From positions 434,001-498,000 of the forward strand of contig NZ_LXWK01000015.1 of the NCBI RefSeq assembly GCF_001669775.1: 64,000 nt of DNA, in the 5' to 3' direction. The notes beneath the pieces were generated by a model. That model worked only from the letters and a program-made list of their open reading frames with translations. It made no database searches and had not been told where the DNA came from. Positions 1-9,708 of this stretch are shown here, piece after piece. Both the position numbers and the translations under genes were made by a program. Position 1 is the first letter of the stretch; every line of letters starts with the position of its first letter. The stretch is from Rheinheimera sp. SA_1. Its GTDB lineage: Bacteria > Pseudomonadota > Gammaproteobacteria > Enterobacterales > Alteromonadaceae.

Positions 1-1
1 T

Positions 2-1333
2 TTTATCGCCGGACAACTGGCCACGCGTGCCAGTATCAGTGGCAATAATCCACTGTTGATCAATTTTATGCGTCCGGATCCGCTGCTTGATGAAGACAGC
101 AAACTCGTTGCACCCCATCCGTTTGACGTCCTGCGCACTTTACAACATCAGCTTAAAAATCAAAGTGATGAACCCTTTGCGATATTTTTAGGTGGGGTGA
201 TTGGCTATGACATGGTGGCGACAGTAGAAGAGTTACCCCAGGTGCCAACTGCTGAAAATCAGTGCCCGGATTATTTGTTTTATCTCGCCGAAACCGTGTT
301 GGTGCTGGATCATCAAACACAGCAAAGCCGGTTGATTGGCAACATTTTTTGTGGCGATACCGCCATGGCCAACTGTTTTGTCGTTGGCAAACGTTTAGAG
401 CAACTCAGTCAGGCGTTAAAACAACAACCGGTGTTTGTGCCAGCGACTGCCAGTATTTCAGTTTCGGCAGGAACGACCAGCGGCGCCATCGTTGATATCG
501 CAGACAGCGATTTTGTGGCGCAAGTGGAAATGCTGAAACACAATATCGTCGCTGGTGATGTGTTTCAGGTGGTGCCAAGCCGTTGTTTTAGTTTGCCCTG
601 CCCTTGCCCGCTCAGTGCTTATGCCAGGTTAAAAACCCAAAACCCCAGCCCTTATATGTTTTTCTTACAAGATCCAGCCTTCACGCTGTTTGGTGCTTCG
701 CCAGAATCGGCACTTAAATTTGATGCACTAAGCCGTCAGGTAGAGATTTATCCGATTGCTGGTACTCGTCGCCGTGGTTTTAATGCCAAAGGTCAGATTG
801 ACCGTGATCTTGATAGCCGGATTGAGCTAGAACTGCGTCAGGACGAAAAAGAAAAAGCTGAACATCTGATGCTGGTGGATTTAGCCCGTAACGATGTAGC
901 GCGCATTAGTGTGCCGGGCAGTCGTTATGTCAAAGAACTGCTAAAAGTCGACCGCTATTCGTATGTGATGCATTTGGTGTCACGCGTAGTCGGCACGCTC
1001 AAACCGCAGCTTGATGCGCTGCATGCCTATCAGGCTTGTATGAATATGGGCACTCTAGTTGGTGCACCGAAAGTTCGGGCGGCCGAACTGATCCGGCAAG
1101 TTGAAGGAAAAAAACGCGGCAGTTATGGCGGCGCTGTTGGCTATCTCGCTGGCAACGGCGATTTTGATAGCTGCATCGTCATTCGCAGTGCTTATGTCGC
1201 CAACGGTACCGCCTATATTCAGGCCGGCGCAGGCGTGGTCTTTGACTCCGTGGCGCAAGCTGAAGCCGATGAGACCCGCAGCAAGGCGCAAGCAGTGATT
1301 AGCGCCATTCTGGCTGCCGGAGGTGCCAAATGA
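2..1333 (+). CDS. trpE: Anthranilate synthase component I (5' end outside window)
   Basis: Makes anthranilate from chorismate with ammonia supplied by TrpG, the first committed step of tryptophan synthesis. The frame is open from base 2, so the N-terminal roughly 75 residues of a ~520-residue TrpE lie upstream. A TTG at 56 is only an internal codon. The C-terminal chorismate-binding domain is complete, with family signatures such as IAGTRRRG, the LMLVDLARND stretch, GTLVGAPKVRA, and the glycine-rich GAGVVFDS near the end. The stop overlaps the trpG start (ATGA), which indicates translational coupling. The leader and any trp attenuator are outside the window. Confidence 0.96.
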   Translation, partial: FIAGQLATRASISGNNPLLINFMRPDPLLDEDSKLVAPHPFDVLRTLQHQLKNQSDEPFAIFLGGVIGYDMVATVEELPQVPTAENQCPDYLFYLAETVLVLDHQTQQSRLIGNIFCGDTAMANCFVVGKRLEQLSQALKQQPVFVPATASISVSAGTTSGAIVDIADSDFVAQVEMLKHNIVAGDVFQVVPSRCFSLPCPCPLSAYARLKTQNPSPYMFFLQDPAFTLFGASPESALKFDALSRQVEIYPIAGTRRRGFNAKGQIDRDLDSRIELELRQDEKEKAEHLMLVDLARNDVARISVPGSRYVKELLKVDRYSYVMHLVSRVVGTLKPQLDALHAYQACMNMGTLVGAPKVRAAELIRQVEGKKRGSYGGAVGYLAGNGDFDSCIVIRSAYVANGTAYIQAGAGVVFDSVAQAEADETRSKAQAVISAILAAGGAK

Positions 1334-1989
1334 GTACTTTAAATACGAACACCAGCACTGCTAAAACCATCGTTTACCTGTTGGATAACAAAGACTCTTT
1401 TACCTACAACCTGGTCGACGAACTGGCGCAGCTCGACTGCGAACTCAAGCTGTACCGCAACACCGTACCCGCAGCATTTATCTTCGACAAAATGCTGCAA
1501 GATCAACAAACAGACGCCAACATCGTGCTGCTGTTGTCACCTGGTCCTGGCGCGCCGTCAGAAGCCGGTTCCATGCCTGCATTAATTGCGCTTTGCGCCG
1601 GTAAATTCCCAATGTTGGGCATTTGTTTAGGCCACCAGGCTTTGGTAGAACACTATGGTGGCGTGGTGGGCCGGGCCGGTGAAACTGTGCATGGTAAAAC
1701 ATCGTTGATTGAGCTTACTGATCATCCGGTATTTGCCGGTTTGCCAAGACCCTTTCCGGTGGCGCGTTATCATTCTTTAATGGCCACCGAAATGCCTAAT
1801 GCTTTGCAAGTGATTGCCAATTATCAACATATTCCGATGGCCATTGTGCATGAAACCGATTGTGCTTTGGGTTTTCAATTCCACCCGGAATCGATTTTAA
1901 CCACTTTAGGTAAACCACTACTGGCGCAAAGTCTGGCGTACCTTACGCAAATTAGGACTCAAACACACATCGCCGGAGGTGCGGTATGA
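1330..1989 (+). CDS. trpG: Anthranilate synthase component II (glutamine amidotransferase)
   Basis: Class I glutamine amidotransferase that passes ammonia to TrpE. The nucleophile Cys sits in GICLGHQ, the oxyanion strand reads SPGPGAPSEAG, and the His/Glu pair is in FHPES near the C terminus. At 219 residues it is a stand-alone TrpG, not fused to the phosphoribosyltransferase as in E. coli. A roughly 12-residue Ser/Thr/Asn-rich N-terminal extension precedes the conserved start of the domain (YLLDNKDSFTYN). It overlaps trpE and trpD by 4 nt each (ATGA), consistent with equimolar production. Confidence 0.96.
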   Translation: MSTLNTNTSTAKTIVYLLDNKDSFTYNLVDELAQLDCELKLYRNTVPAAFIFDKMLQDQQTDANIVLLLSPGPGAPSEAGSMPALIALCAGKFPMLGICLGHQALVEHYGGVVGRAGETVHGKTSLIELTDHPVFAGLPRPFPVARYHSLMATEMPNALQVIANYQHIPMAIVHETDCALGFQFHPESILTTLGKPLLAQSLAYLTQIRTQTHIAGGAV

Positions 1990-3038
1990 CTGCAGTTTTA
2001 ACCGAAGGCGCAACTTTTGTCGCTCAGCCTTTTTTGCACCAGCTACTTAGCGGCGAAAGCCTGAGTCAGCAGCAAAGCGAAACCTTTTTCAGCGCTGTCG
2101 CGCATGGTGATGTCGACCCGGTGTTGTTATCGGCGGTATTAATTGCGCTAAAACTTAAGGGTGAGACAGCTGACGAAATCGCCGGTGCGGCGCTGGCTTT
2201 TCGCAAGGCCGCCACCAGGTTTCCAAAAGTTAATTTTGCCAGTATTGATTGCTGCGGTACCGGTGGAGATGGCAGCAATACCATTAATATCTCGACCACC
2301 GCCGCGTTAGTGGCACCAGATTTTGGCCTGAAAGTGGCCAAACATGGCAATCGCAGCGTATCTTCGCAAAGCGGCTCTGCCGATTTACTGGAGCAGCTGG
2401 GTGTAAATATCCAGCAAAGCCCGGCAACAGCGGCAACTGCGCTTGATGAAGCTGGAGTGAGTTTTTTATTCGCGCCGCAGTACCATCCGGGCATTCGCCA
2501 TGCGATGCCGGTACGTACCGCGCTGAAAACCCGTACTTTATTTAATTTATTAGGGCCACTGTTAAACCCGGTCGCGCCTAAGTTTCAATTACTTGGCGTG
2601 TACGATGCAGCGCTTTGCGATTTGATGGCACAAGCATTATTGCAACTGGGTGTCGAGCGCGCCTGGGTAGTACATGGCGCTGGTTGTGACGAAATCGCTT
2701 TGCATGGCGTGACCCAAGTGACAGAAGTGAAAGACGGTCAGTTGCACAAATTCACCCTCACGGCCGCCGATTTTGGCCTGGCACCAATTCAACTTAGCGA
2801 TTTAGCCGGTGGTAAACCTGCCGAAAACGCGGCCGCCAGCCGGGCTATTTTACAAGGCTCAGCGCCTTTAGCCCATCTGGCTGCTATTGCTGCCAATGTC
2901 GCTGCAATGCGTAAAATTGCCGGACAAGGTGAAGATTTAGCCGGATTGACGCAGCAAGTGCTGCAACATTTACAACAAGGCAAAGCAGGTACAGCGCTGA
3001 CGCTATTACAGGAGATCAGTCATGGCCAACGTGCTTGA
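1986..3038 (+). CDS. trpD: Anthranilate phosphoribosyltransferase
   Basis: Transfers phosphoribose from PRPP to anthranilate. The 350 residues match the family length. The PRPP-binding glycine-rich loop is CGTGGDGSNTINIST, followed by KHGNRSVSSQSGSAD and the anthranilate-site region RTLFNLLGPLLNP. The N-terminal helical bundle (about residues 15-75) is present. The gene overlaps trpG by 4 nt and trpCF by 17 nt, so all three are translationally coupled. Confidence 0.96.
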   Translation: MTAVLTEGATFVAQPFLHQLLSGESLSQQQSETFFSAVAHGDVDPVLLSAVLIALKLKGETADEIAGAALAFRKAATRFPKVNFASIDCCGTGGDGSNTINISTTAALVAPDFGLKVAKHGNRSVSSQSGSADLLEQLGVNIQQSPATAATALDEAGVSFLFAPQYHPGIRHAMPVRTALKTRTLFNLLGPLLNPVAPKFQLLGVYDAALCDLMAQALLQLGVERAWVVHGAGCDEIALHGVTQVTEVKDGQLHKFTLTAADFGLAPIQLSDLAGGKPAENAAASRAILQGSAPLAHLAAIAANVAAMRKIAGQGEDLAGLTQQVLQHLQQGKAGTALTLLQEISHGQRA

Positions 3039-4401
3039 CACTATCATCAGCCATAAACGGTTGGAACTGGTGGCGCAAAAAGAACAACGACCGCTGGAGA
3101 CTTTTCAGAGCGAAGTGAGGCCAACCTCGCGTAATTTTTTACAGGCACTGCTAAAACCTGGCGCGCGTTTTATTCTGGAATGCAAAAAAGCATCCCCCTC
3201 CAAAGGCCTAATTCGTGCCCATTTTGATTTGGACGAAATTGCCGCGGTGTATGGCAAATACGCCGACTGCATTTCGGTACTGACCGACAATAAATTTTTC
3301 CAGGGCAGCTACGGCTATCTGGCGCAAATGCGGTTAAAAGTGCAACAACCGCTACTGCACAAAGACTTTATTATTGATCCTTATCAGATTTACCTCGGTC
3401 GACTGCTGGGTGCCGATGCGGTGCTGCTGATGTTGTCGGTGCTGGATGATGCCGAGTACCGGCTGCTGGCGGATACTGCGCATAGTCTGAATATGACGGT
3501 GCTGACCGAAGTCAGTAATGAGCAAGAAACCTTTCGCGCCGTTGAACTAAAAGCTGAACTTATCGGTATTAATAACCGCGACTTACGTACACTGGAAACC
3601 AATCTCGAAACCAGTTTCCGGCTGGCACGGCTTGTTCCACCTGGAACTCCGGTTGTATCCGAATCCGGTATTTACCACAACCATCAGGTGCGGCATTTAC
3701 GTAAAGTTGCCAAAGCCTTTTTGGTGGGTAGTTCGCTGATGGCACAGCCGGATTTAGAATCTGCGGTACGGGCTTTAGTGCTGGGTGAACACAAAGTGTG
3801 TGGCTTGACGACGCCGGAACAAGCGCAGCTGGTAGAACAAGCCGGCGCCTATTTTGGCGGGCTGATTTTTTATCCCAAATCACCACGTTTTATCAGTATG
3901 GCGCAGGCAAAAAGCATTATGGCCGCCGCCCCGCTGCGCTACGTTGGAGTTTTTGTCAATGAAGCGCTGGCGCAAGTAGCGCTAGTGGCTAAAGAACTAG
4001 GGTTGGCGGCGGTACAATTGCATGGTGACGAAGATGAAAGTTACCTGCATCAACTTCGGGAACTTCTACCAAAAGCAGTGCAGATTTGGAAAGCCTACCG
4101 GGTAAAAGACCGCTTGCCACAATTTAGTCGTTTTGCCGATCGTATTTTACTCGACAGTTTTACCCCCGGTATTCCGGGTGGCACCGGCCTGAAATTCGAC
4201 TGGAGCTTATTGCAGCAACAACTGCTACAAAAACCAGTAATGCTGGCCGGTGGCCTGACTCCGGAGAACCTGACCGCCGCGTTGCCGCTGGCTATAGCCG
4301 GATTGGATATGAACTCGGGACTGGAGTCTGCCCCTGGGGTAAAAGACCCAGCCAAAATCGCCCTTGCCTTTTCACAGATCAGAGAATTCAGTTATGACTA
4401 A
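3022..4401 (+). CDS. trpCF: Bifunctional indole-3-glycerol-phosphate synthase / phosphoribosylanthranilate isomerase
   Basis: Catalyses two successive steps, PRA isomerisation and ring closure to indole-3-glycerol phosphate. Residues 1 to about 255 form the TrpC barrel ([12 protein letters not shown] with the catalytic Lys pair, [22 protein letters not shown]). Residues about 256-459 form the TrpF barrel (KVCGLT at its start, [31 protein letters not shown]). The fused form is usual in enteric and related gammaproteobacteria. The start lies inside trpD and the stop overlaps trpB by 8 nt. Confidence 0.96.
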   Translation: MANVLDTIISHKRLELVAQKEQRPLETFQSEVRPTSRNFLQALLKPGARFILECKKASPSKGLIRAHFDLDEIAAVYGKYADCISVLTDNKFFQGSYGYLAQMRLKVQQPLLHKDFIIDPYQIYLGRLLGADAVLLMLSVLDDAEYRLLADTAHSLNMTVLTEVSNEQETFRAVELKAELIGINNRDLRTLETNLETSFRLARLVPPGTPVVSESGIYHNHQVRHLRKVAKAFLVGSSLMAQPDLESAVRALVLGEHKVCGLTTPEQAQLVEQAGAYFGGLIFYPKSPRFISMAQAKSIMAAAPLRYVGVFVNEALAQVALVAKELGLAAVQLHGDEDESYLHQLRELLPKAVQIWKAYRVKDRLPQFSRFADRILLDSFTPGIPGGTGLKFDWSLLQQQLLQKPVMLAGGLTPENLTAALPLAIAGLDMNSGLESAPGVKDPAKIALAFSQIREFSYD

Positions 4402-5641
4402 GCACACACTTAACCCTTATTTCGGCGAATATGGCGGCATGTTCGTGCCAGAACTGTTAGTTCCGGCACTGCGCCAGTTGGAGCAGGCCTTTATTGATGC
4501 CCAGGATGATCCGGCTTTTCACGCCGAATTTCAGCACTTATTAACCCATTATGCCGGCCGGCCAACACCGTTGACCTTATGCCGCAATATCAGCCCCAAT
4601 CCGCTGGTAAAAATTTACTTAAAACGCGAAGACTTATTGCACGGCGGCGCCCATAAAACCAACCAGGTGCTGGGCCAGGCTTTGCTTGCTAAGCGAATGG
4701 GCAAAAAAGACATCATTGCCGAAACTGGTGCCGGTCAGCATGGTGTCGCCACGGCATTGGCCTGTGCGCTACTTGGGCTGAACTGCAAAATTTATATGGG
4801 TGCCAAAGATATCGAACGTCAGCAACCGAACGTGTTCCGGATGAAGCTGATGGGCGCAACGGTTATCCCGGTCACGGCCGGCTCCGGTACGCTGAAAGAT
4901 GCGGTGAACGAAGCGATGCGTGATTGGTCGGGCAGCTATGCCACCAGCCATTATTTGCTGGGCACAGCGGCTGGCCCGCACCCGTTCCCAACCATAGTGC
5001 GGGAATTCCAGAAAATGATTGGCGAAGAAGCCAAACAGCAAATTCTGCTGGCCGAAGGTAAATTACCTGACGCTGTGCTGGCTTGTGTTGGCGGTGGTTC
5101 GAATGCGATTGGCATGTTTGCCGATTTTATTCCAGATGAACAAGTCAAACTGATTGGTGTTGAACCAGGTGGCATGGGCATCGACACCCATCAACATGGC
5201 GCGGCGCTATCGACCGGCAGTTTTGGCATATTGCACGGCGCTTATACCGCCATTATGCAAACCGCCGATGGCCAGATTGAAGAATCATATTCAATTTCTG
5301 CAGGCCTCGACTACCCGGCTGTTGGCCCGCAGCACACTTTTCTGGCATCGATTGGCCGGGCGCAATATGTCGCGATCAACGACGATGAAGCCCTGGCCGC
5401 CTTTCAGCTGCTGGCGAAAAACGAAGGCATTATTCCGGCGCTGGAAAGTTCACACGCCCTGGCGCACGCGATCAAAATGGCTGCTGCGGCCACTGAACCT
5501 ACGGTATTACTGGTGAATCTGTCTGGTCGTGGCGACAAAGATTTAGGCCATGTGATGGCGGTGCTTGCTGAACAAAAAGCTGCTGAAGACAAACTGGCGG
5601 CGCAGCTGCAGGCGAAACAACAACAGCAGCAACAACAATAA
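4394..5641 (+). CDS. trpB: Tryptophan synthase beta chain
   Basis: PLP enzyme that joins indole and serine to give tryptophan. I use ATG 4394 because [20 protein letters not shown] matches the usual TrpB start; the frame is open to 4364, inside trpCF. The PLP lysine is in HGGAHKTNQ, the substrate loop is ETGAGQHG, and the phosphate-binding loop is GGGSNAIG. The protein is 415 residues, about 18 longer than E. coli TrpB. The excess is a C-terminal tail of a short Lys/Ala/Glu helix ending in seven glutamines, outside the conserved fold and possibly a replication-slippage product. Confidence 0.96.
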   Translation: MTKHTLNPYFGEYGGMFVPELLVPALRQLEQAFIDAQDDPAFHAEFQHLLTHYAGRPTPLTLCRNISPNPLVKIYLKREDLLHGGAHKTNQVLGQALLAKRMGKKDIIAETGAGQHGVATALACALLGLNCKIYMGAKDIERQQPNVFRMKLMGATVIPVTAGSGTLKDAVNEAMRDWSGSYATSHYLLGTAAGPHPFPTIVREFQKMIGEEAKQQILLAEGKLPDAVLACVGGGSNAIGMFADFIPDEQVKLIGVEPGGMGIDTHQHGAALSTGSFGILHGAYTAIMQTADGQIEESYSISAGLDYPAVGPQHTFLASIGRAQYVAINDDEALAAFQLLAKNEGIIPALESSHALAHAIKMAAAATEPTVLLVNLSGRGDKDLGHVMAVLAEQKAAEDKLAAQLQAKQQQQQQQ

Positions 5642-5733
5642 ATTTTGCGAATGCCCGTGCCAGATGCAGAGATTTGTACGGGCTGATCCAGACGAACAAT
5701 GCGGCAGCACAAGCGCCGCCAAGGAACCATAAA

Positions 5734-6540
5734 ATGCAACGTTATGATGTGATGTTTAAACGCTTAGCCGAACAACAACAAGGAGCCTTTGTGCCCTTCG
5801 TCACTATCGGCGATCCAAATCTGGAGTTGTCTTTTGACATCATCAAAACCCTGATTGACCAGGGTGCTGATGCGCTGGAACTGGGTATTCCGTTTTCTGA
5901 TCCGATTGCTGATGGCCCGACTATTCAAAATGCCAATATCCGCGCTTTGGCTGCTGGCGTAACTCCGGCACATTGTTTTGATTTAATCAGCAAAATCCGT
6001 GCTTACCATGCCGATATCCCAATCGGATTGTTGCTGTACAGCAATTTGGTGCTGGCGCGCGGTATTGATACTTTCTACAGCACCGCCAAAGCGGCAGGTG
6101 TTGATTCCATTTTGATTGCCGATGTGCCGCTGCATGAAAGCAAAATGTTCCGGACCGTGGCACAAAACCACGACATTGCGCAGATTTTTATCGCACCGCC
6201 GAACATCACCAAAGATGGACTGAACGAGCTCGCCAGCTATGGTCGTGGTTATACTTATTTGCTCAGCCGCGCTGGTGTCACCGGCACTGAAACCGCTGCC
6301 GCTATGCCAGCGTCGCAACTAGTACAGCAGCTGCGGGATGTGAATGCTGCGCCGACATTACTTGGTTTTGGTATTTCCAAACCAGAACACGTCAAAGCAG
6401 CGCTGGAAGCCGGTGCCGCCGGGGCTATTTCCGGTTCAGCGATAGTGCAAATTATTGAAAAATATCAGCAAGATAAACCTAAGTTGCTGCTAGAACTTGG
6501 TGCTTTTGTCGCTGCGATGAAAGCAGCTACCCAGCGCTAA
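5734..6540 (+). CDS. trpA: Tryptophan synthase alpha chain
   Basis: Cleaves indole-3-glycerol phosphate and channels indole to TrpB. Start ATG 5734 has AAGGA about 9 nt upstream and gives 268 residues, the same as E. coli TrpA; the frame is open to 5674, but that extension is not TrpA-like. The catalytic Glu is in [10 protein letters not shown] and the second acid is in [22 protein letters not shown] and [10 protein letters not shown] form the phosphate site. It lies 92 nt after trpB, the only sizeable gap in the operon. Confidence 0.95.
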   Translation: MQRYDVMFKRLAEQQQGAFVPFVTIGDPNLELSFDIIKTLIDQGADALELGIPFSDPIADGPTIQNANIRALAAGVTPAHCFDLISKIRAYHADIPIGLLLYSNLVLARGIDTFYSTAKAAGVDSILIADVPLHESKMFRTVAQNHDIAQIFIAPPNITKDGLNELASYGRGYTYLLSRAGVTGTETAAAMPASQLVQQLRDVNAAPTLLGFGISKPEHVKAALEAGAAGAISGSAIVQIIEKYQQDKPKLLLELGAFVAAMKAATQR

Positions 6541-6548
6541 TTGGCAAA

Positions 6549-6577
6549 GGCAGCCGGTTTAATCACTACCGGCTGCC
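6549..6577. terminator. Stem-loop after trpA
   Basis: A perfect 10-bp inverted repeat (GGCAGCCGGT / ACCGGCTGCC) with a 9-nt loop begins 8 nt after the trpA stop. It is placed like a terminator but no T-run follows, so it may instead stabilise the 3' end or work with Rho. Confidence 0.5.
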
Positions 6578-6782
6578 ATCATCAAGCACACGTCAGCCTA
6601 TACCTGCTAAATGATAAAAATGTATTGCATCGAAATTTCGCAAGTTTCTGCTTTGTATAAATTTTATTCGCCAGAATGCTAATCAGAAGCGACCACGACC
6701 GCAATCTGCTCAAAATTTATCTCGGAGCACTCGATGAATTGCGCTAAAATGCGCTTCTTTTTTGCACTATCCTGAGATTAGC

Positions 6783-7862
6783 TTGAAGAAGTTCCCTTGC
6801 CGTTTGAAAGCTGTTCATTTATCTCCCTTGCTGGCAGTCACGTTTTTGGCTGTTGCGCCATCATCCTATGCAACGCCAACCAAAAGAGTCACCATCGAAG
6901 TCGTCACCCATCACAGCAGCGATGTGATCCACGTGCTGCCTTGCGTCGTGGCCGCTCCAGTAACTTACCGGATTGCCAGCCACGCCAGTGCGGAATTATT
7001 GCAATTATTACCGGTCGGCAGCTCGGTCAAAAAAGGCCAGCTGGTGGCTAAGCAGGATAATGTCTATTTAAGTCAGCAACTTGAATTGATTAAAACCGAT
7101 ATCGAATCCGCAAGGGTGGCCAGAGCCTTTGCCGAAGACGAATACAACAAAGCGCTGATGCTCAGCAAAAAAGGCCTGGCTTCCTCATCAGAACTGAACA
7201 GATTTAAGCTGCAACTTGATAGCGCTTCGTTAAAAATGCAGCGGCTGCAGCTGGAATTAAAAACCGCTGAAATCCGCACCAAACGTTTGAATCACCATGC
7301 CCCCTTTGATGCACAGGTTACTGAAGTCAGTTCAGAGCCTGGCGCGCAACTGGCCGAAGGTCAGCCGATCTTGCAACTGATGTCGACCCAAAACAAACAA
7401 CTAGAATGTAAATTACCGGTGCTGGCGTATCAGAACAGTCTGGCGCTTAAAGGCCATCGTTTTGATTTTAACGGTAAACCACTCAAATTACGTGAAGTCA
7501 GCCAACGGCTGGACAGTACGGCTGAAAATCTGACCTTGTATTTTGATCATCCAGCCAAAGATCGACGCGATATTTTAGTCGGTTACCGCCAGGAAATTAC
7601 CATGGCAGTCAAAGCCGACAATATCACCCGCGTGCCTTATGACGCGGTGGAACTGGAAGGTAGTACTTATCGCACCTGGCGGGTCAATAAAGACGGCAAA
7701 GCCGAGCGGCTGGAAGTTGACGTGTTAGGTACCGTTGATGCCTATTACATCGTGCAATCAGAGATCAAACCTGGCGATCAATTGGTCGTGCGTGGCCAAC
7801 AAGGCTTAAGCGTCGGCCAATTAGTCGAGTTAATCAGCCGCGACGCCCCACCACCGCCTTAA
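6783..7862 (+). CDS. HlyD/RND-type periplasmic adaptor protein
   Basis: Probable membrane-fusion (adaptor) subunit of an efflux pump. From TTG 6783 the protein opens with a Sec signal peptide (basic start, hydrophobic stretch, SSYA cleavage region). A short lipoyl half follows (residues about 75-95, GSSVKKGQLVAKQD), then a helical hairpin (about 100-165), the second lipoyl half (HAPFDAQVTEVSSEPGAQLAEGQP), and a C-terminal beta domain. Another TTG at 6762 is in frame but lacks a ribosome site. No pump or outer-membrane channel gene is adjacent; the next gene is on the opposite strand. The substrate is unknown. Confidence 0.75.
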   Translation: MKKFPCRLKAVHLSPLLAVTFLAVAPSSYATPTKRVTIEVVTHHSSDVIHVLPCVVAAPVTYRIASHASAELLQLLPVGSSVKKGQLVAKQDNVYLSQQLELIKTDIESARVARAFAEDEYNKALMLSKKGLASSSELNRFKLQLDSASLKMQRLQLELKTAEIRTKRLNHHAPFDAQVTEVSSEPGAQLAEGQPILQLMSTQNKQLECKLPVLAYQNSLALKGHRFDFNGKPLKLREVSQRLDSTAENLTLYFDHPAKDRRDILVGYRQEITMAVKADNITRVPYDAVELEGSTYRTWRVNKDGKAERLEVDVLGTVDAYYIVQSEIKPGDQLVVRGQQGLSVGQLVELISRDAPPPP

Positions 7863-7866
7863 GCTG

Positions 7867-7934
7867 TTAACATCGGGGTCAGAGTCAATTGTTAACGGAA
7901 TTCCGTTAACAATTGACTCTGACCCCGATGTTAA
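7867..7934. repeat. 68-nt perfect palindrome (2 x 34 nt)
   Basis: Two 34-nt arms match perfectly with no spacer, centred on GGAATTCC at 7900/7901. The arm contains GGGGTCAGAGTCAATTG. It lies between the convergent HlyD-type and M14 genes, ending 5 nt from the peptidase stop, so as RNA it could terminate both. From memory, similar GGGGTCAGAGT motifs flank IS200-like/REP-associated transposase genes in gammaproteobacteria; no such gene is nearby. Confidence 0.85.
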
Positions 7935-7938
7935 TAAA

Positions 7939-9708
7939 TTACCGTTCCAGTAGTACCGGATATTTCAGATACTGTTCATCATAAAACGGTGAACGTTGAT
8001 AAAACCAGTCCAATCGCGCCTGACCGTCTTTTTGCAGTGTTGCATCTGCTTTCACTGCCTCATCAAACTGTTGTTTCAGTTTAGGATCGGCGACCAGCTG
8101 TTGTTCAATCCACGGAATAATAGCGTAAGTTTCAAAGTACTCAGTCCGTTCAAACATGCCGTGGAAAAAACCCCAGCTAAAGAAAGAATCCGGTGCCTGC
8201 GGTTGCAACAATGCCACAGCCAAAGCGCCCAACGGCTGATCGGTACTGACGCGCACTGATCCAGGAGCCAGCTCAAGCTGTCGCCATTGAGGCGTAAAGG
8301 TGGCACTGACCCCCACCCGACCTTCAAACGACTTGCCGGCAAATTCGGGCTTCGACGCCACCAGTTGCTGTAATTCCAATGTCTTCGCTGCGGTAAGCCG
8401 GCTCATTTTTACGCCGTGGATTTCCAGTCGTTTAATGACATCCTGGTACTGTGGTGGGATCCAATAAGCCGACGGAACTTCGGTTTCAATTGCCGGTACT
8501 TTTTCCCAGTACACCGGAAAATCAACATAATCTTTGGCCTGACCGGTCCATTTGACATAAGGCGCTTTGCTGATGTCGCTTTGCGCTATTTCGTAGCTTA
8601 TGCCCTTAAAATGAATCAGCTCAGGTTGCTCGGCTGCTTTAAACAATAATACTTGCTGCTGCGGCCGGAAATTTTCATCGGCTTTTTTTGCCAGTTGCAA
8701 CGCTTTGCCCTGATCCTGGAGCAGTTTTAACGTTTGCTCCAACAACACATAAGTACCCAACACCCGTTGTTTATAGGGTTTTAAACTGTGATTTTCGACC
8801 AGAATAGTCGGTAAATGCCGCACGTCACCATAACCATTGGAAAAACGCGGTGTAGAGGTGGAGCCGCTTAAACCTTTGCTAAAATCCATCCGATCCAGGC
8901 CAAACACCAAAGGCCCCGGAATATGCCCCTGACGGCTGAGTTGCCGATCCAGATAAGGCCGGTACACTTGCGCCAGCCAGCTGGCACCATTCGGGCTTAA
9001 ACTGGCAAACGGCTCGTTAAAACCATAAGTAATATCATATTGATAGTCTTCGCCGTCTGTAACATGCACATCCATGTACAGGTCTGGCTGATACTGATTC
9101 AGTACCTTTAACAGCGCCTGCATTTCCAGGCTGTCGGCCTTGGCGTAATCGCGGTTTAAATTCAGATTAGAAGCATTACTGCGCCAGCCTTGTTGCAATG
9201 GTCCGCGCTGATTCATCCGGTGATGTTCACCACGACGCTCGTGGGCATCCACTGACAGTACCGGAATGAATAACAAATCCACCTGCGCCAACAATCCGGC
9301 TTTATCACCATGGGCAATATCCCGCAGTAACATTAAACCGGCATCTTTGCCGTCAATTTCACCACTGTGAATTCCGGCTTGCACCAGCAAAGTAGGCCGA
9401 CCTGATTTGCCAACCAAGTCCGGCTGCGTACTGGCTTTCACCAGATAAATATCGCGGCCTTGCGGGCTTTGACCCACCACTTCCAAGCGGAACAGCGGCG
9501 AACTTTCGACCAGTTTTTTCAGATAACTAATAGTTTGTGCATAATCAGGAGTCGCTGTTAAATCGGTGAGCTCCGCCGGCGTCACCCAAGGATGTTGTGG
9601 TTGGATCAGCGCTTGGGTTGGGCCATCCCAGGGTAACAATGGCGGTAAATGATCGGCGGCAGCCACGGGTAAAACCAGAGTGGTGGCGAACAGGAAGAGA
9701 GCTTTCAT
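7939..9708 (-). CDS. Secreted zinc carboxypeptidase (M14 family)
   Basis: A 589-residue exported metallopeptidase with an N-terminal signal peptide ending near VAAA. The M14 zinc site is visible as HSGEID (His and Glu) and the later His in MDVHVTDG, separated by about 85 residues. TILVENHSLKP holds the probable catalytic Glu. The last ~230 residues are an extra domain of unknown role. It likely trims peptides or peptidoglycan-derived peptides in the periplasm, but the substrate cannot be read from sequence. Its start overlaps the stop of the solute-binding gene by 4 nt (ATGA), so the two are cotranslated. Confidence 0.85.
   Translation of the reverse strand: MKALFLFATTLVLPVAAADHLPPLLPWDGPTQALIQPQHPWVTPAELTDLTATPDYAQTISYLKKLVESSPLFRLEVVGQSPQGRDIYLVKASTQPDLVGKSGRPTLLVQAGIHSGEIDGKDAGLMLLRDIAHGDKAGLLAQVDLLFIPVLSVDAHERRGEHHRMNQRGPLQQGWRSNASNLNLNRDYAKADSLEMQALLKVLNQYQPDLYMDVHVTDGEDYQYDITYGFNEPFASLSPNGASWLAQVYRPYLDRQLSRQGHIPGPLVFGLDRMDFSKGLSGSTSTPRFSNGYGDVRHLPTILVENHSLKPYKQRVLGTYVLLEQTLKLLQDQGKALQLAKKADENFRPQQQVLLFKAAEQPELIHFKGISYEIAQSDISKAPYVKWTGQAKDYVDFPVYWEKVPAIETEVPSAYWIPPQYQDVIKRLEIHGVKMSRLTAAKTLELQQLVASKPEFAGKSFEGRVGVSATFTPQWRQLELAPGSVRVSTDQPLGALAVALLQPQAPDSFFSWGFFHGMFERTEYFETYAIIPWIEQQLVADPKLKQQFDEAVKADATLQKDGQARLDWFYQRSPFYDEQYLKYPVLLER

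Noticed and set aside
5581-5640. Polyglutamine-coding triplets as a CRISPR or satellite repeat
   Set aside because: Simple in-frame CAA/CAG run at the end of trpB with no spacers.
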